Below, in pieces: positions 10,001-18,640 of a DNA stretch of 64,000 nucleotides; the stretch's first letter is position 1, and every line of letters begins with the position of its first letter. The DNA is from an uncultured Bacteroidales bacterium (GTDB lineage Bacteria; Bacteroidota; Bacteroidia; Bacteroidales; Muribaculaceae): contig CAMWLW010000003.1 of assembly GCA_947175245.1 (NCBI GenBank), forward strand, positions 1 through 64,000, in the 5' to 3' direction. The notes under the pieces were generated by a model. It saw nothing but the letters and a program-made list of their open reading frames with translations, was not told where the DNA came from and searched no databases. The position numbers were made by a program, and so were the translations under genes.

Positions 10001-11633
10001 AGAGGGCGCCGTCGACATAGAGCTTGCCCGAGACGCCGGGTGCCGATGTCTTGCCGTCGCAGATGGCATAAACCTCGGCGCGGTGAGCTACCACGCCTGT
10101 GGGCGGGATGGTGATGTCGAGTGTCGTGGCCTTGACGGGCTCGGGTGTCATGAGCACCTTGTCGACATATACATTATAGGTGACGTTGGCAGCGTCGATG
10201 GCACCGCCGTTGGCGCCCTCGGTCACTGCATCCCAGCTCACGCGGGTCTCGGTGAACACTACGTTGGCCGGAGCCTTGGGCACGTCGTTACCCAGGGCGC
10301 GGTCAAACAGCAGGGCCGAGCCGAGCACTTTGCCGTCGTCTGACAGCACGTAGGGTACTACCGAGAAGTGGTGCAGCCCCTCGTCGGTGTTGACCGGAAT
10401 GGTGACGTCTGCGCCGGCATTGCCGCTGTATGAGCCGCTGACGGCGTTGCCGTCAACCGTCACTTCGAGATAGACCTTGCCGGTGATGGCTTTGCCGTTC
10501 TCGAGCTGTGAGGGCAGGGTTACAACGAAGTTGCCCTGTGTGGCGCCGGCCGCTACATTCCAGCTCTTGAGCGCGGGAGCCTTGGGGCCGTTGGCATTGA
10601 CGTAGGCGTCCTTGACATAGAGCATCGCATATTGAGGGCCGTTGGGCAACTTGCCCAGGTAGGTGTAGTTGCCGGTTGTGGGCATCACAAACAGGCCGGT
10701 GAACTCGCCGTCGGCGTCGGTGTACACGTCAACGGGCATGATGAAGCCGTTGTCTTTGGGGCTGTAGATCATGCACTGGGTGTATTTGTCGATCTCGTAG
10801 GGGAGAGTGTTGGTCTGGTTGAAGCGCTTGGCTTTGCTGTCATATTTCTTGAGCAGTCCCGACTCATCGAACATGTAGAGCGAGTTGTCGGCCGGGTTCC
10901 AGCCCAGGTTGAGCCAGTCGCCGGGCATGTTGACACCTAAGTTGGTGAACTGACCGCTCTTGGGGTTGAACTTCTGGAGCAGGTATGAGGTGCCTGTTGC
11001 ATTGGCAGTGATTACATACGCAACGTCCTCGGCGCTGTCATAGGCGGCAGCATACACCACTTCTTCGAGCGAGTCGAAGATTGACGCTGTAACCTGGCTC
11101 GTCACGGTGCCGTCGCTGAGGTTCTGGATATAATAACCGGCGTCAGTTACATAGTATTCGTTGTCATAAACCTTTCCGTAGACATAGAATGAGTACACCT
11201 GGTCGCCGCGCACGAAGCCGGTCGAGGGCGAGAACTGGGTGCTGTGTTCCCACACGAAGCTGATTGATAGGTCGGCGTTCAGTGTGCCCCAGCCTGTGGT
11301 GCCCACAGAGCCGTTGTAGGTGCAGTAGCCCTGCAGGCCGGTTGCCTTAGGAGCGGCCTTGGCGGGTACGGGATTGTAATAGTTGGCTGTGAATGTACGG
11401 GGAGCCTTGGTGACGGCCTGGAGTTCGGGGAAGATGTTGCTGGTTTTTTGTGAGGCCTCGTTTGCGCGGGTGCGGGGCAGCATGTGGGGGGCGATTTTCA
11501 CACAAGGCTGCTCGACAGTCTTGGCGAACGCCCGCTCGGGGGCATTGCCCTCGCGCTGTATCTGAGCCGGTGCTGTCAAACAGCAGGCAAGCATAAGCGC
11601 ACTGAAGCCTAAAGCTTTAAGAGATTTTTTCAT
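7020..11633 (-). CDS. Giant secreted protein with choice-of-anchor J and Fn3-like domains, T9SS-type tail
   Basis: A 1537-residue exported protein, probably surface-displayed. It has a signal peptide (MKKSLKALGFSALMLACCLTAPAQ) and a beta-propeller-like region at about 80-340 with repeats such as YYIQNLSDG and MPVDVYTDADGEFTGLFVM. Fibronectin-III-like domains follow, and at least two choice-of-anchor J/cleaved-adhesin-like jelly rolls: one near residues 590-720 (GNEWLFLPAINF) and one near 1280-1420 (DDWLISPEVVPGSTMSFWMN ending in FGFMIDDIAY). The last 75 residues (from IDNVTADGRAAIVVDG to YIVKCGNVVAKVAVR) look like a T9SS sorting domain, and PorU is encoded at 59.7-63 kb. It resembles gingipain-associated adhesins and M6/C10-protease accessory regions, but no catalytic domain is visible. 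It is transcribed divergently from the S8 protease gene. Confidence 0.85.
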   Translation of the reverse strand: MKKSLKALGFSALMLACCLTAPAQIQREGNAPERAFAKTVEQPCVKIAPHMLPRTRANEASQKTSNIFPELQAVTKAPRTFTANYYNPVPAKAAPKATGLQGYCTYNGSVGTTGWGTLNADLSISFVWEHSTQFSPSTGFVRGDQVYSFYVYGKVYDNEYYVTDAGYYIQNLSDGTVTSQVTASIFDSLEEVVYAAAYDSAEDVAYVITANATGTSYLLQKFNPKSGQFTNLGVNMPGDWLNLGWNPADNSLYMFDESGLLKKYDSKAKRFNQTNTLPYEIDKYTQCMIYSPKDNGFIMPVDVYTDADGEFTGLFVMPTTGNYTYLGKLPNGPQYAMLYVKDAYVNANGPKAPALKSWNVAAGATQGNFVVTLPSQLENGKAITGKVYLEVTVDGNAVSGSYSGNAGADVTIPVNTDEGLHHFSVVPYVLSDDGKVLGSALLFDRALGNDVPKAPANVVFTETRVSWDAVTEGANGGAIDAANVTYNVYVDKVLMTPEPVKATTLDITIPPTGVVAHRAEVYAICDGKTSAPGVSGKLYVDGALSLPVYLGPEEGEKDLDPEVISMFTPVKDILNNESMRGWRYDDQSEHTGGFYCLYPTSSSTGDTGNEWLFLPAINFTDKDAHYRFTMEVWTGYHFFTADEIYEVALCQRPNGSRPTIIREASTVYKNPAFELSETIFQVPEAGEWYIGIHYISPLGNYRLYARNFMVEVANSSSDSPAAVTDVTAVAGARGELAATLTFKMPTLSISGTALDAATVITAEAVSEAGSASVTGKPGETVSVKVPAIQGSNIIRVTTSSDKGQGQIAETTVYCGIYRPATPYVFTSVSDDNMKLSLEIDLDDYNANGEFTGPDLTDVIIYRRINDEWRPVADIGKNRTWEFTVPDASKQDMFMFGVVSKNAVGTCEEMNSFMIHLGKLYTLPLVETFPTSGQAVDFKEPLSIEHLSYLQSTWGFVDPRDMDEDAANSTANALACMWDGESQILLPRFSTTGMNNVKLNLDLYTGNLAPSLVTVYATSPALEMEPVAQFAPESGRGPWENKLVSLPAMCQNQPWVQITIRVKITGYSECFMLDSYSVANYPDDMMTISSFSGPGRGAVGETLTYSVEIENAGTATQPMPQYTFKATGNNGTVADLKDSNAPATIAAGKKVTLSFDVTPKAADKGDMLVTFNLEGQPSESTSKVEKEVVVLNAPIPVVTDLSYSLNGSDVTLSWTEPKFTESFEAIDAWEMGATLKGFRNIDLDEGKEWGISEVSYPGKGSAKAFQVFDASITDSPLFAAHTGTQYLLCTSASKVESDDWLISPEVVPGSTMSFWMNIFSDEYPETVLVMYSTTGNDPADFKQMLDGGYVCPDETGWTKFEFTLPANAKYFALHHVTDDPEAAFGFMIDDIAYTAAQPAVTLDGYNVYRDGEAASDMLTAPGFTDKGVDTSVPVRYYVMSVGTVNGETVESDRSNVIWIDDDESGIDNVTADGRAAIVVDGKTIVLKGFAAGNAYTVAATSGIVIAAGETTGDDITVNVSTGIYIVKCGNVVAKVAVR

Positions 11634-11735
11634 TTGGTTTTATAAGTTTTAGAAAATTGTTTTATTGGTTACCAAATCACGCTTCCGGCCAAGGAAATGT
11701 GAGCATCTCCCAACAGTTAGTTGGTAATTTGGCTA

Positions 11736-11743
11736 CAAATATA
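11736..11743 (-). promoter_or_regulatory. Promoter -7 element for the giant secreted protein
   Basis: On the minus strand the sequence is TATATTTG, matching TAnnTTTG, about 100 bases upstream of the ATG. The -33 position is a weak match. Confidence 0.5.
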
Positions 11744-11801
11744 GCCTAAAATTTTTAAAAATCTAAAATTTTGGCTCAAAAAGAAAATTTTTGCTCATTT
11801 T

Positions 11802-11833
11802 TTTGGTAAATCATTAGATAAATTCTACTTTTG
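11802..11833 (+). promoter_or_regulatory. Promoter of the S8 protease operon
   Basis: TTTG at 11802-11805 and TACTTTTG at 11826-11833 are separated by 20 bases, the Bacteroidetes primary-sigma arrangement. It predicts a 5' leader of about 160 bases before ATG 12001. The 11634-12000 gap holds only the two divergent promoters and AT-rich DNA. Confidence 0.7.
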
Positions 11834-12000
11834 TCGGGTAATAACCGTCTACTGAAAATTCTTACAGTTTTAAAGCAATCCGGCCGCTTAGGGTTATCAC
11901 ATATAAGGTATAATTGAATTTGACGCTAAGGTATAAGTTTCTGCGGTTTTCGACTCTCGGCTTGCCTAAGTGTCATATTGCTCATTATAGAAAAGCTTAA

Positions 12001-14217
12001 ATGAAGAAACGACTACTGCTATTAACTCCAATCATTATCTCATCGCTGTGTGCGATGTCTCAGGTATCGTTCAGAGATGCCGACCTTTTTAAACTCAACT
12101 ACCTGATGCACAATAAGTCGGGCGATGGAGGCCCGCGCTTTGCCCGAGGCGTCAAACGCGGTGCCGACAACCGTGTCGATGTCATCGTGCGTTATGACGG
12201 CCGTGAGGCTATTACTGAAATCGAGGCCAACGGCGGCGAGATCGTCAGTCTCGTAGGCACCCGTACTGCCATCGTGCGTGTGGCTCCCGAGGATGCTGTC
12301 GCTGTGGCAGCGTCGCGCGGCGTCACCGGCGCCCGCCTGTCGGCTAAGCTCAAACGTGTCAACGATAAGTCGATGTCATTTTCCAATGTCACGGCCGTGC
12401 GAGAGGGCACGGGGCTGCCACGCTCGTTCGACGGCAGCGATGTCGTCATCGGCCTGTTTGATGTAGGCATCGACCCCAACCATATAAACTTCAAGGACGC
12501 ACAGGGTAACTCGCGTGTCAAAGTGGTGTATGAATACCCCGAGCCTAATGCCCGCCCCGATGTGTATGACACACCGGCATCGATATCTTCCTACACCAGC
12601 GATACGCGCTCGGAGAGCCACGGCACTCACGTGCTGGGCATCATGGGCGGCAGCTTTGTCGACCGCACGACGGCCGGCGCGCCCGACTATCGCGGCGTGG
12701 CACCGGGTGCCGACATCGTGGTGGCGAGCGGCGAGGGCTACAACGTGCAGATTCTTGACGCCATCGACCGTATAGGCCGGTACGCACAGTCTCAGGGCAA
12801 GCCGTGTGTCATCAACCTGTCGTTCGGCGACAACATGGGCCCCCACGACGGTTCGGATGAGTTCACCGAGGCTATCAATGACGTGGCCGAGAAATATAAC
12901 GCGGTGATATGTCTTGCCGGCGGTAACGAGCGCGAGGACAAGAGCTATATCATCAAGGAACTGACCGAGGACTCTCCGGCACTGAAGACCCTCGTGACCA
13001 AGGGCAGCAGCATCTCGAGCACCACGGTACAGGCCTCGAGCGAGGTCGAGATATGGACTGAGGACGGCACCCCGTTCACCGTGTCGCTCGACATCATCAG
13101 CAAGACCAAGCCCGACGAGGTGCTCTACTCCTATGTAATACCCCAGAAGAAAGCCGGCTTTGTGACCCAGGGCGACCTCATCAACGATGTCACCGACACA
13201 CGCCGCATCGATATGATCACCGAGGGTACCAAGTTCCACGAGCTGTACAGCAACAGCTTCATGGGCGGCATAGCCGGTGTCGACATCTACAACAAACGCT
13301 ACAACGCCCAGCTCATGCTCCACCTCGAGGCGCGCAACAGCGGTAACGCCAACCGCTACTTCGTGCGCATCAACGTGACCGGCCAGCCCGGCAAGAAGAT
13401 ATTCATGTATGCCAACGAGCCGTACATGAACTTCAGCTCGCGCTACATTCCCGGTCTCGACGAGCCCGACGGCGCCGGCAGCAACAGCAACATGGCTTCG
13501 GGCCCCAACACCATCGCCGTGGGCAGCTATGTGACACACAATATTGACGGCTCGGGCTATAAAGAAGGCACCATTGGCGACATCAGCTACTTCTCGTCGT
13601 TCGGCGAGACGCTCGACGGCCGCGTGATGCCCGATGTGTGTGCCCCCGGCCAGGTAATCGTCAGCTCGCGCAACAGCTACATGAGTTCGTCCTACGAGCA
13701 GTATTACCCCGCCACTTACAGCTACCGCGACAACTCGACCCGCAAAGACTACGTGTGGACTATCTGTGCCGGCACGTCACAGGCATCGCCCCACATGGCC
13801 GGTATCGCCGCCCTGTGGCTGCAGGCCAATCCCGAGCTCGGGTACACCGACATTCAGCGCATAGCCCGCGAGAGCGCAGTGGCTCAGACCGAGGGCAAAG
13901 GCTGGGGCCACGGTAAGGTCGACGCGCTTGCCGGCCTGAAGATGATTCTGAGTGAGGCGTCGGTCAACGACGTCATCAGCGACATCGCCGACAAGATTAT
14001 GATCGAGCCTGCCGGCAACGGCACCTATGAAGTGTTCGCGCCGGGCAACCACAAGGTCACAACCGCCGTGTACTCGATGCAGGGCATCGCGGTGCTCACA
14101 GCCTCGGCCCCCGACGGCAATCTCACCGTCGACACCTCGTCGCTCCCTGCCGGCGTGTATGTGATGCAGGTCAGCAGCGAGTCGGCCACGCGTTCAATGA
14201 AATTCACCGTTCATTAA
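12001..14217 (+). CDS. Secreted subtilisin-like S8 serine protease with T9SS tail
   Basis: Exported endopeptidase of family S8. A signal peptide (MKKRLLLLTPIIISSLCAMSQ) and an inhibitor-like propeptide (to about residue 140) precede the catalytic domain. The triad is visible: Asp154 in FDVGID, His207 in SHGTHV, and Ser593 in GTSQASPHMAG, with the oxyanion Asn at LAGGNE (309). About 200 residues inserted between Asn and Ser form a beta-rich domain, as in the fervidolysin/C5a-peptidase-like branch. The C-terminus (ADKIMIEPAGNGTYEVFAPGN to RSMKFTVH) is a type-A T9SS sorting domain, so the product should cross the outer membrane and be trimmed by PorU. The next gene begins 20 bases downstream and probably shares the transcript. 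Confidence 0.92.
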   Translation: MKKRLLLLTPIIISSLCAMSQVSFRDADLFKLNYLMHNKSGDGGPRFARGVKRGADNRVDVIVRYDGREAITEIEANGGEIVSLVGTRTAIVRVAPEDAVAVAASRGVTGARLSAKLKRVNDKSMSFSNVTAVREGTGLPRSFDGSDVVIGLFDVGIDPNHINFKDAQGNSRVKVVYEYPEPNARPDVYDTPASISSYTSDTRSESHGTHVLGIMGGSFVDRTTAGAPDYRGVAPGADIVVASGEGYNVQILDAIDRIGRYAQSQGKPCVINLSFGDNMGPHDGSDEFTEAINDVAEKYNAVICLAGGNEREDKSYIIKELTEDSPALKTLVTKGSSISSTTVQASSEVEIWTEDGTPFTVSLDIISKTKPDEVLYSYVIPQKKAGFVTQGDLINDVTDTRRIDMITEGTKFHELYSNSFMGGIAGVDIYNKRYNAQLMLHLEARNSGNANRYFVRINVTGQPGKKIFMYANEPYMNFSSRYIPGLDEPDGAGSNSNMASGPNTIAVGSYVTHNIDGSGYKEGTIGDISYFSSFGETLDGRVMPDVCAPGQVIVSSRNSYMSSSYEQYYPATYSYRDNSTRKDYVWTICAGTSQASPHMAGIAALWLQANPELGYTDIQRIARESAVAQTEGKGWGHGKVDALAGLKMILSEASVNDVISDIADKIMIEPAGNGTYEVFAPGNHKVTTAVYSMQGIAVLTASAPDGNLTVDTSSLPAGVYVMQVSSESATRSMKFTVH

Positions 14218-14237
14218 TCACACAAATATATCTTAAT

Positions 14238-17200
14238 ATGAAAACTAAAAATCTAAAACTGGCGGCGTTCCTGACGCTTGCAGCGGCCTCACAGGCTGCT
14301 CTGGCTGCTCCGACTGAGTATAAGATTCCGTCGACACAGGCCGCGTTCGAGACCATGTGGACAACCGTCGCCGGCGAGGCTAATGCCGGTGGCTCATGGG
14401 CGTGGGCCTATGATGAGGCAACAGCTACACCCTACGCTCATGTTTCTGTTACAGGTACCGCCGACAACAGCCCGGTCGGTGAAACACTCGTGCTTAACGA
14501 GCCTATCAGCATGAAGGCCGGTGATGTTTACTACCTTCAGGCCAAGGTATCGAGCGATCACTTTAACAATGATGTATGGTTTTATATCGTTTATGGTACC
14601 GATAAGGATAATCTGGTAGCGATGCCCGACGATTACTCCTCATTCAAATGCTGGGGTAAATCGGGCGGAGGCGTCAACTGGTCGACCAAACCGTCTGAAA
14701 GTTCGAGCATGCGTGTGCTTAATATTACTGAGGACGGCGACTACTACATCGGCATACGCAGCAAGAAAGGTAGCAGCGCTACCGCAAAATTCTGCGTCGC
14801 ATCATTATTTGCCGAGAAGTCGGTCAACTATCCGGCTACCATCACAAGCGGTAAAGCCACGACGCTCAGTGGCGTTCTGGGAACTGAACTCACTTGGACA
14901 TGGCCCAAGAAGAACAAGAACGGTGATGACATAGTGGGTGAGATCGGTGCCAACATCTATCGTGGCACATCTGACACGAAAGCGAGTCTATACACTGCCG
15001 AAAATCTCATCGGCACGGTGACCGGTGGTCAGCCCGGCCAGACAGGTTCGTTCATCGACGATCCCGAGCACAGTCTCATTCCCATCACCGAGCCCGGCAA
15101 GTATTACTATTATGTGGCTCCGTTCAACGCCGATGGTGAGAATGGCGAGTTTGCTTCTCAAGGTCGTATCACCTGTAAATGGGTAGGTGAGGAGACTCAG
15201 TTCCAGCCAATTCTCAACAGCTCATATTATCCGGCTACAGCGTCTATGATTGATGAGCACAGTGTTGAGATTACGTTTATCCCCCGCAAAGAACCGGTTA
15301 ATGGAGGTTATTATGATGAGTCACAGCTGTTCCTCAAGGTTACCCGTCAGCTGGGTAGTGAGGAGCCGGTGGTTATAACCGAGACTGCACCTATCGAGTC
15401 GCCATATGTTGACAATACACTCACCGAGCCCGGCATCTACACTTACACTCTCTATGTGGTGTATAAAGGTAACGAGTCGAGCGCATGTAAACTTGACCCT
15501 ATATATGCAGGCGGTACGCTTCCGTTACCCTTCTCTACAGGCTTTGACAGTGCCGATGATCTGAATCAGTTAACTATCCTAAGCACCAGCAGCTACAACA
15601 AGTGGTCGCGCCACTCTAAAGGATACATGCAGTTTTATTCTTATGCCAGCGCTAAGTCGGCAATTGTAACTGCTCCGATTAAGATGGAAGCCGGTAAGAC
15701 TTATCGCATAAACTGTATGGCATGGGTTAGTTCAAGCTCAAGCACACTGTCGGTAGTGGCAGGCAACAAGGCTGACCTGAATGAATTGAAATCGATAAAG
15801 GATTTTACCATTGACCAAAAAGAGGCCGACAAGCAGACCGTCGAGGCATTCTTTGCTCCCGAAACAACAGGTATATACTATTTAGGCTTTTGTACTGAGA
15901 CTACCAGTGTAAATCTTTATCTTGACGACATGCTCGTCGAAGAGTCGGCAATAGCTCCGGCTGCTGTCAGCGACCTGACCGCAACGCCCGACGGTGCCGG
16001 TGCGCTGAAGTCGACCATCAGCTTCACCATACCATCGACCACAAATGCCGGTATGCCTTTGGATGAGCTTACATCGGTAACGGTTTACCGTCACAGCGGC
16101 GAGGATGCTGTTATCATCAAGGAGATTAAGGGTGACGCATGTGTGCCCGGCGAGAAAGTCGAGTTTGACGACGCTGTGACCGAAGCCGGCATGTATTCTT
16201 ACTCGGCTGTGGCTCAGCTTGATGGCGAGGAATCAGCCGTAGCTGCCACCGATGCAGCCTGGGTAGGATATGACATTCCGAAGAGTATCTCATCGTTCAC
16301 CATTCGTGCCGATTTGAATGTCAAGGGTGGTGCCGACGTTAAGTGGAACGGCTTGAGCGGTACGACACTTGGTAAGAACGGCGGATATGTTGATGCCGCC
16401 AACCTCAAGTATCGCATCTATCGCGTTCCCCGCGTCTATAGCGAGGAGCCTCAGCTCGCCGGTGAGACTCAGGATGTTACATTTACTGATAACGACTTGG
16501 CCGAAGCTCAATGGGATCGCTACGCTTATGCTGTCGCCGTGGTTAACGGCCCGCAGGAGGGTGATATGGTTACCGGCAATACCGTGTCGGGCGGCGTGGT
16601 AAGCGCTAAAACCTTCGAGCCCGATCTTACCAACGAGACATTTATCGATGGTCTCGAGGGGCGTGCATTCGTTTGTGACAACGGCCTTGTGTTCAAGAAC
16701 CGCGGTACTACCGCCGGCCAGGAGTACACAGCCTATCTGCCCGCGTTCAATCTTAACGACTTTACCGGCAAACTGGTTAATATCAATCTTGAACTGTCGC
16801 GCGACAATGCCGAGTATGAGGAGCTCCTCGAGGTGTACCTCTGCACGGTCGAGACCGATACTCCCGTGCTCGAGAGCGCGTCTAAAGCCGAGCAGGAGGC
16901 CGTCGTGATTGCCGGCTCTGAAAACCGCAAACTGATTTCGACCATCCCCGTGCACGCATCGTTTGACGCTCCCGCCCAGGAGACCGTGCAGTATATGGCA
17001 CCGGCTAACGGCAAGTATCGTGTAGCCCTGCGCTGTGCGTCGGCCGACAATAAGGGCCTGCGTGTACACACACTGAAACTCTTCAGCGGCATCACCACAG
17101 GCATCGATGTTATCGGTGCCGACGACAATGACGATGCCGAGGCTGAATATTACAACCTGCAGGGCGTTCGCATCGAGCATCCCGCCAAGGGCGGCCTGTA

Positions 17201-17243
17201 CATCAAGCGCCAGGGCGGCAAAGTAACCAAAGTCGCGCTCTAA
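14238..17243 (+). CDS. Large secreted Fn3/jelly-roll protein with T9SS tail
   Basis: A 1001-residue surface protein with signal peptide MKTKNLKLAAFLTLAAASQAALA. Beta-sandwich repeats follow, including jelly-roll carbohydrate-module-like segments (AGDVYYLQAKVSSDHFNNDVWFYIV near 90-115; AGKTYRINCMAWVSSSSSTL near 490) and fibronectin-III-like linkers beginning APAAVSDLTATPDG. The terminal 45 residues (EYYNLQGVRIEHPAKGGLYI ending KVTKVAL) are the common Bacteroidales T9SS sorting motif. It lies 20 bases after the S8 protease gene and before a strong terminator, so the two form an operon. It has domain style in common with the giant protein at 7-11.6 kb, suggesting shared substrates or a shared surface complex. 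No enzyme motif is visible. Confidence 0.85.
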   Translation: MKTKNLKLAAFLTLAAASQAALAAPTEYKIPSTQAAFETMWTTVAGEANAGGSWAWAYDEATATPYAHVSVTGTADNSPVGETLVLNEPISMKAGDVYYLQAKVSSDHFNNDVWFYIVYGTDKDNLVAMPDDYSSFKCWGKSGGGVNWSTKPSESSSMRVLNITEDGDYYIGIRSKKGSSATAKFCVASLFAEKSVNYPATITSGKATTLSGVLGTELTWTWPKKNKNGDDIVGEIGANIYRGTSDTKASLYTAENLIGTVTGGQPGQTGSFIDDPEHSLIPITEPGKYYYYVAPFNADGENGEFASQGRITCKWVGEETQFQPILNSSYYPATASMIDEHSVEITFIPRKEPVNGGYYDESQLFLKVTRQLGSEEPVVITETAPIESPYVDNTLTEPGIYTYTLYVVYKGNESSACKLDPIYAGGTLPLPFSTGFDSADDLNQLTILSTSSYNKWSRHSKGYMQFYSYASAKSAIVTAPIKMEAGKTYRINCMAWVSSSSSTLSVVAGNKADLNELKSIKDFTIDQKEADKQTVEAFFAPETTGIYYLGFCTETTSVNLYLDDMLVEESAIAPAAVSDLTATPDGAGALKSTISFTIPSTTNAGMPLDELTSVTVYRHSGEDAVIIKEIKGDACVPGEKVEFDDAVTEAGMYSYSAVAQLDGEESAVAATDAAWVGYDIPKSISSFTIRADLNVKGGADVKWNGLSGTTLGKNGGYVDAANLKYRIYRVPRVYSEEPQLAGETQDVTFTDNDLAEAQWDRYAYAVAVVNGPQEGDMVTGNTVSGGVVSAKTFEPDLTNETFIDGLEGRAFVCDNGLVFKNRGTTAGQEYTAYLPAFNLNDFTGKLVNINLELSRDNAEYEELLEVYLCTVETDTPVLESASKAEQEAVVIAGSENRKLISTIPVHASFDAPAQETVQYMAPANGKYRVALRCASADNKGLRVHTLKLFSGITTGIDVIGADDNDDAEAEYYNLQGVRIEHPAKGGLYIKRQGGKVTKVAL

Positions 17244-17265
17244 CCCCCGCATAACACCCCTACAC

Positions 17266-17304
17266 AAAGCGAGGCGTGTCACCCCCGACACGCCTCGCTT
17301 TTTT
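17266..17304 (+). terminator. Intrinsic terminator of the S8 protease operon
   Basis: A 13-bp perfect stem (17268-17280 with 17287-17299, AGCGAGGCGTGTC), 6-base loop ACCCCC, then six T. Confidence 0.92.
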
Positions 17305-17313
17305 CAATTCACA

Positions 17314-17341
17314 ATGCACGATGCACGATGCACGATGCACA
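17314..17341. repeat. Four tandem copies of a 7-bp unit (ATGCACG)
   Basis: ATGCACG is repeated three times and followed by ATGCACA. It sits just after the terminator and before the HipA-like gene promoter. Likely slippage-prone spacer DNA; no function seen. Confidence 0.8.
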
Positions 17342-17388
17342 ATTGGCTATGCACACGCTACGGGGGTGGCGCGTGGCGGTGAGGGGGA

Positions 17389-17420
17389 TTTGTAGATTAG
17401 AGGGGTTTTGTATATATTTG
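17389..17420 (+). promoter_or_regulatory. Promoter of the HipA-like/DUF3037 operon
   Basis: TTTG at 17389-17392 and TATATTTG at 17413-17420 with exactly 20 bases between, ending 16 bases before ATG 17437. Confidence 0.75.
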
Positions 17421-17436
17421 CACAAAATGATGTCGT

Positions 17437-18222
17437 ATGGATGTAAGAACTCAGGAGCTGACGCGGTATATTGTACCGATGAGAGAGGGTGGCTCGCTGC
17501 CGGTGCTTGGCGAAGCTGACGATGGTTTCAAATATGTGGTGAAGCTGCGCGGCGCGGGGCATGGCAAGAAGGCGCTGATAGCCGAGTTTTTGGGCAGTAT
17601 GATTGCCAAGGCGTTCAAGTTTAATGTGCCCGAGACGGTGCTGCTCAATCTGCCGGGAGTGTTCGGTATCACTGAGCCTGACCAGGAGGTGCAGGAGCTG
17701 ATGCGTAACTCTGAGGGGCTGAATGTTGGGTTGCATTATCTGGCCGGTGCGGCGACGTTTGACCCGGCGGTCAACACGGTCGACCCGCTGACGGCGTCAA
17801 AGATTGTGTGGCTGGATGCTTTCCTGACCAACGTTGACCGTACGCGTCTCAATCCCAATATGATGATATGGAACAATGAGCTGTGGCTGATTGACAACGG
17901 GGCGTCGTTCTATTTCCACCACGCGTGGCGCGACCCGGCCAAGGCGGCTCTTGACCCGTTTCCGTACATAAAGAATCATGTTTTCCTTGGGCAGGCCGCC
18001 CGGCTGGAGGAGGCTGACCGGCTGATGCGCCAGGCAATCACGCCACGCACGCTGTCTAAGATTGTGGGTCAGATACCTGATGAGTGGCTCGATGAGGAGA
18101 ACTCGGACGTAACGCCCGGTGAGCGCCGCCGGGGCTATGAGACATTCCTGCTCGACAGGTTGAAAAACAGCCGTATATTTGTCGACGAGGCTATAAAACA
18201 GCAAAAATTATCGGGATTATGA
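17437..18222 (+). CDS. HipA-family kinase (single-domain form)
   Basis: A 261-residue protein of the HipA-like kinase family, lacking the N-terminal HipA domain of the classical persistence toxin. Visible kinase elements are the ATP-lid-like KYVVKLRGAGHGKKALIAEFLG (residues 32-53), the catalytic loop TNVDRTRLNPNMM (Asp134, Asn139) and the metal-binding LIDNGASF (Asp153). The following gene overlaps by four bases (ATGA) and encodes a DUF3037 protein, a partnership seen repeatedly in bacteria and thought to be toxin-antitoxin-like. It has a good promoter 16 bases upstream. The substrate is unknown; classical HipA phosphorylates glutamyl-tRNA synthetase, but that cannot be assumed here. Confidence 0.82.
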   Translation: MDVRTQELTRYIVPMREGGSLPVLGEADDGFKYVVKLRGAGHGKKALIAEFLGSMIAKAFKFNVPETVLLNLPGVFGITEPDQEVQELMRNSEGLNVGLHYLAGAATFDPAVNTVDPLTASKIVWLDAFLTNVDRTRLNPNMMIWNNELWLIDNGASFYFHHAWRDPAKAALDPFPYIKNHVFLGQAARLEEADRLMRQAITPRTLSKIVGQIPDEWLDEENSDVTPGERRRGYETFLLDRLKNSRIFVDEAIKQQKLSGL

Positions 18223-18626
18223 GCCAATTGCCTACCAATAACGCGCGGGCCGTGCAGGCTCCCGATGCTAACCTGTATGAGTATGCCGTCATAAGATACG
18301 TGCCCCGTGTGGAGCGCGAGGAGTTTGTGAACATCGGCCTGATAATGATGTGCAAGCGTCGGCGCTGGCTCAGGTGTGAGATAAGGATTAACGAGGAGCG
18401 CATAAGGTCGCTGTGTCCGTCGGCCGACGTGGCGCTGCTGCGCCGTCAGGTGGCGCTGTTCGGCCGCCGCGATGTCCCCGAGCCGGGACTGCCTGTCGAG
18501 GAGACTTACCGCTGGCTCACCGCGGCCAAGAGCGCGATACTCCAGACGTCGGCGTCGCATCCCGGGCTGAGCGCGGCGCCGATGGATGACACGTTCGCGC
18601 GGCTGCTCGCCGAGCTTGTGGAGTAA
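18219..18626 (+). CDS. DUF3037 protein, partner of the HipA-like kinase
   Basis: A 135-residue DUF3037 protein (core YEYAVIRYVPRVEREEFVN, then IGLIMMCKRRRWLRC). Its ATG overlaps the kinase stop codon, so translation is coupled. Function is unestablished; the fixed pairing with a HipA-type kinase suggests an antitoxin or regulator role. The last 13 codons (18588-18626) recur at 19569-19607 beyond the inserted RhuM gene, with changes only at third codon positions, so the gene has a regenerated 3' end. The present end reads LAELVE and looks intact. Confidence 0.8.
   Translation: MSQLPTNNARAVQAPDANLYEYAVIRYVPRVEREEFVNIGLIMMCKRRRWLRCEIRINEERIRSLCPSADVALLRRQVALFGRRDVPEPGLPVEETYRWLTAAKSAILQTSASHPGLSAAPMDDTFARLLAELVE
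18588..18626 (+). repeat. Direct repeat copy 1: 3' end of the DUF3037 gene
   Basis: Thirty-nine bases, 36 identical to 19569-19607; the first 29 match perfectly. The three differences (CTT/CTC, GTG/GTC, TAA/TAG) leave the encoded residues and stop unchanged. This looks like an attachment-type duplication. Confidence 0.9.
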
Positions 18627-18640
18627 CCAAAGCGGGTGGG

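Noticed and set aside
12376-13539. 387-codon minus-strand frame inside the S8 protease gene
   Set aside because: Antisense to the triad-bearing S8 protease; His/Val-rich composition typical of a shadow frame.
16290-17291. 333-codon minus-strand frame opposite the large Fn3 protein
   Set aside because: Antisense to a gene with signal peptide and T9SS tail; no recognisable domain.
17314-17341. Tandem 7-bp repeats as a CRISPR array
   Set aside because: Units are contiguous with no spacers, far too short, and no cas genes are nearby.
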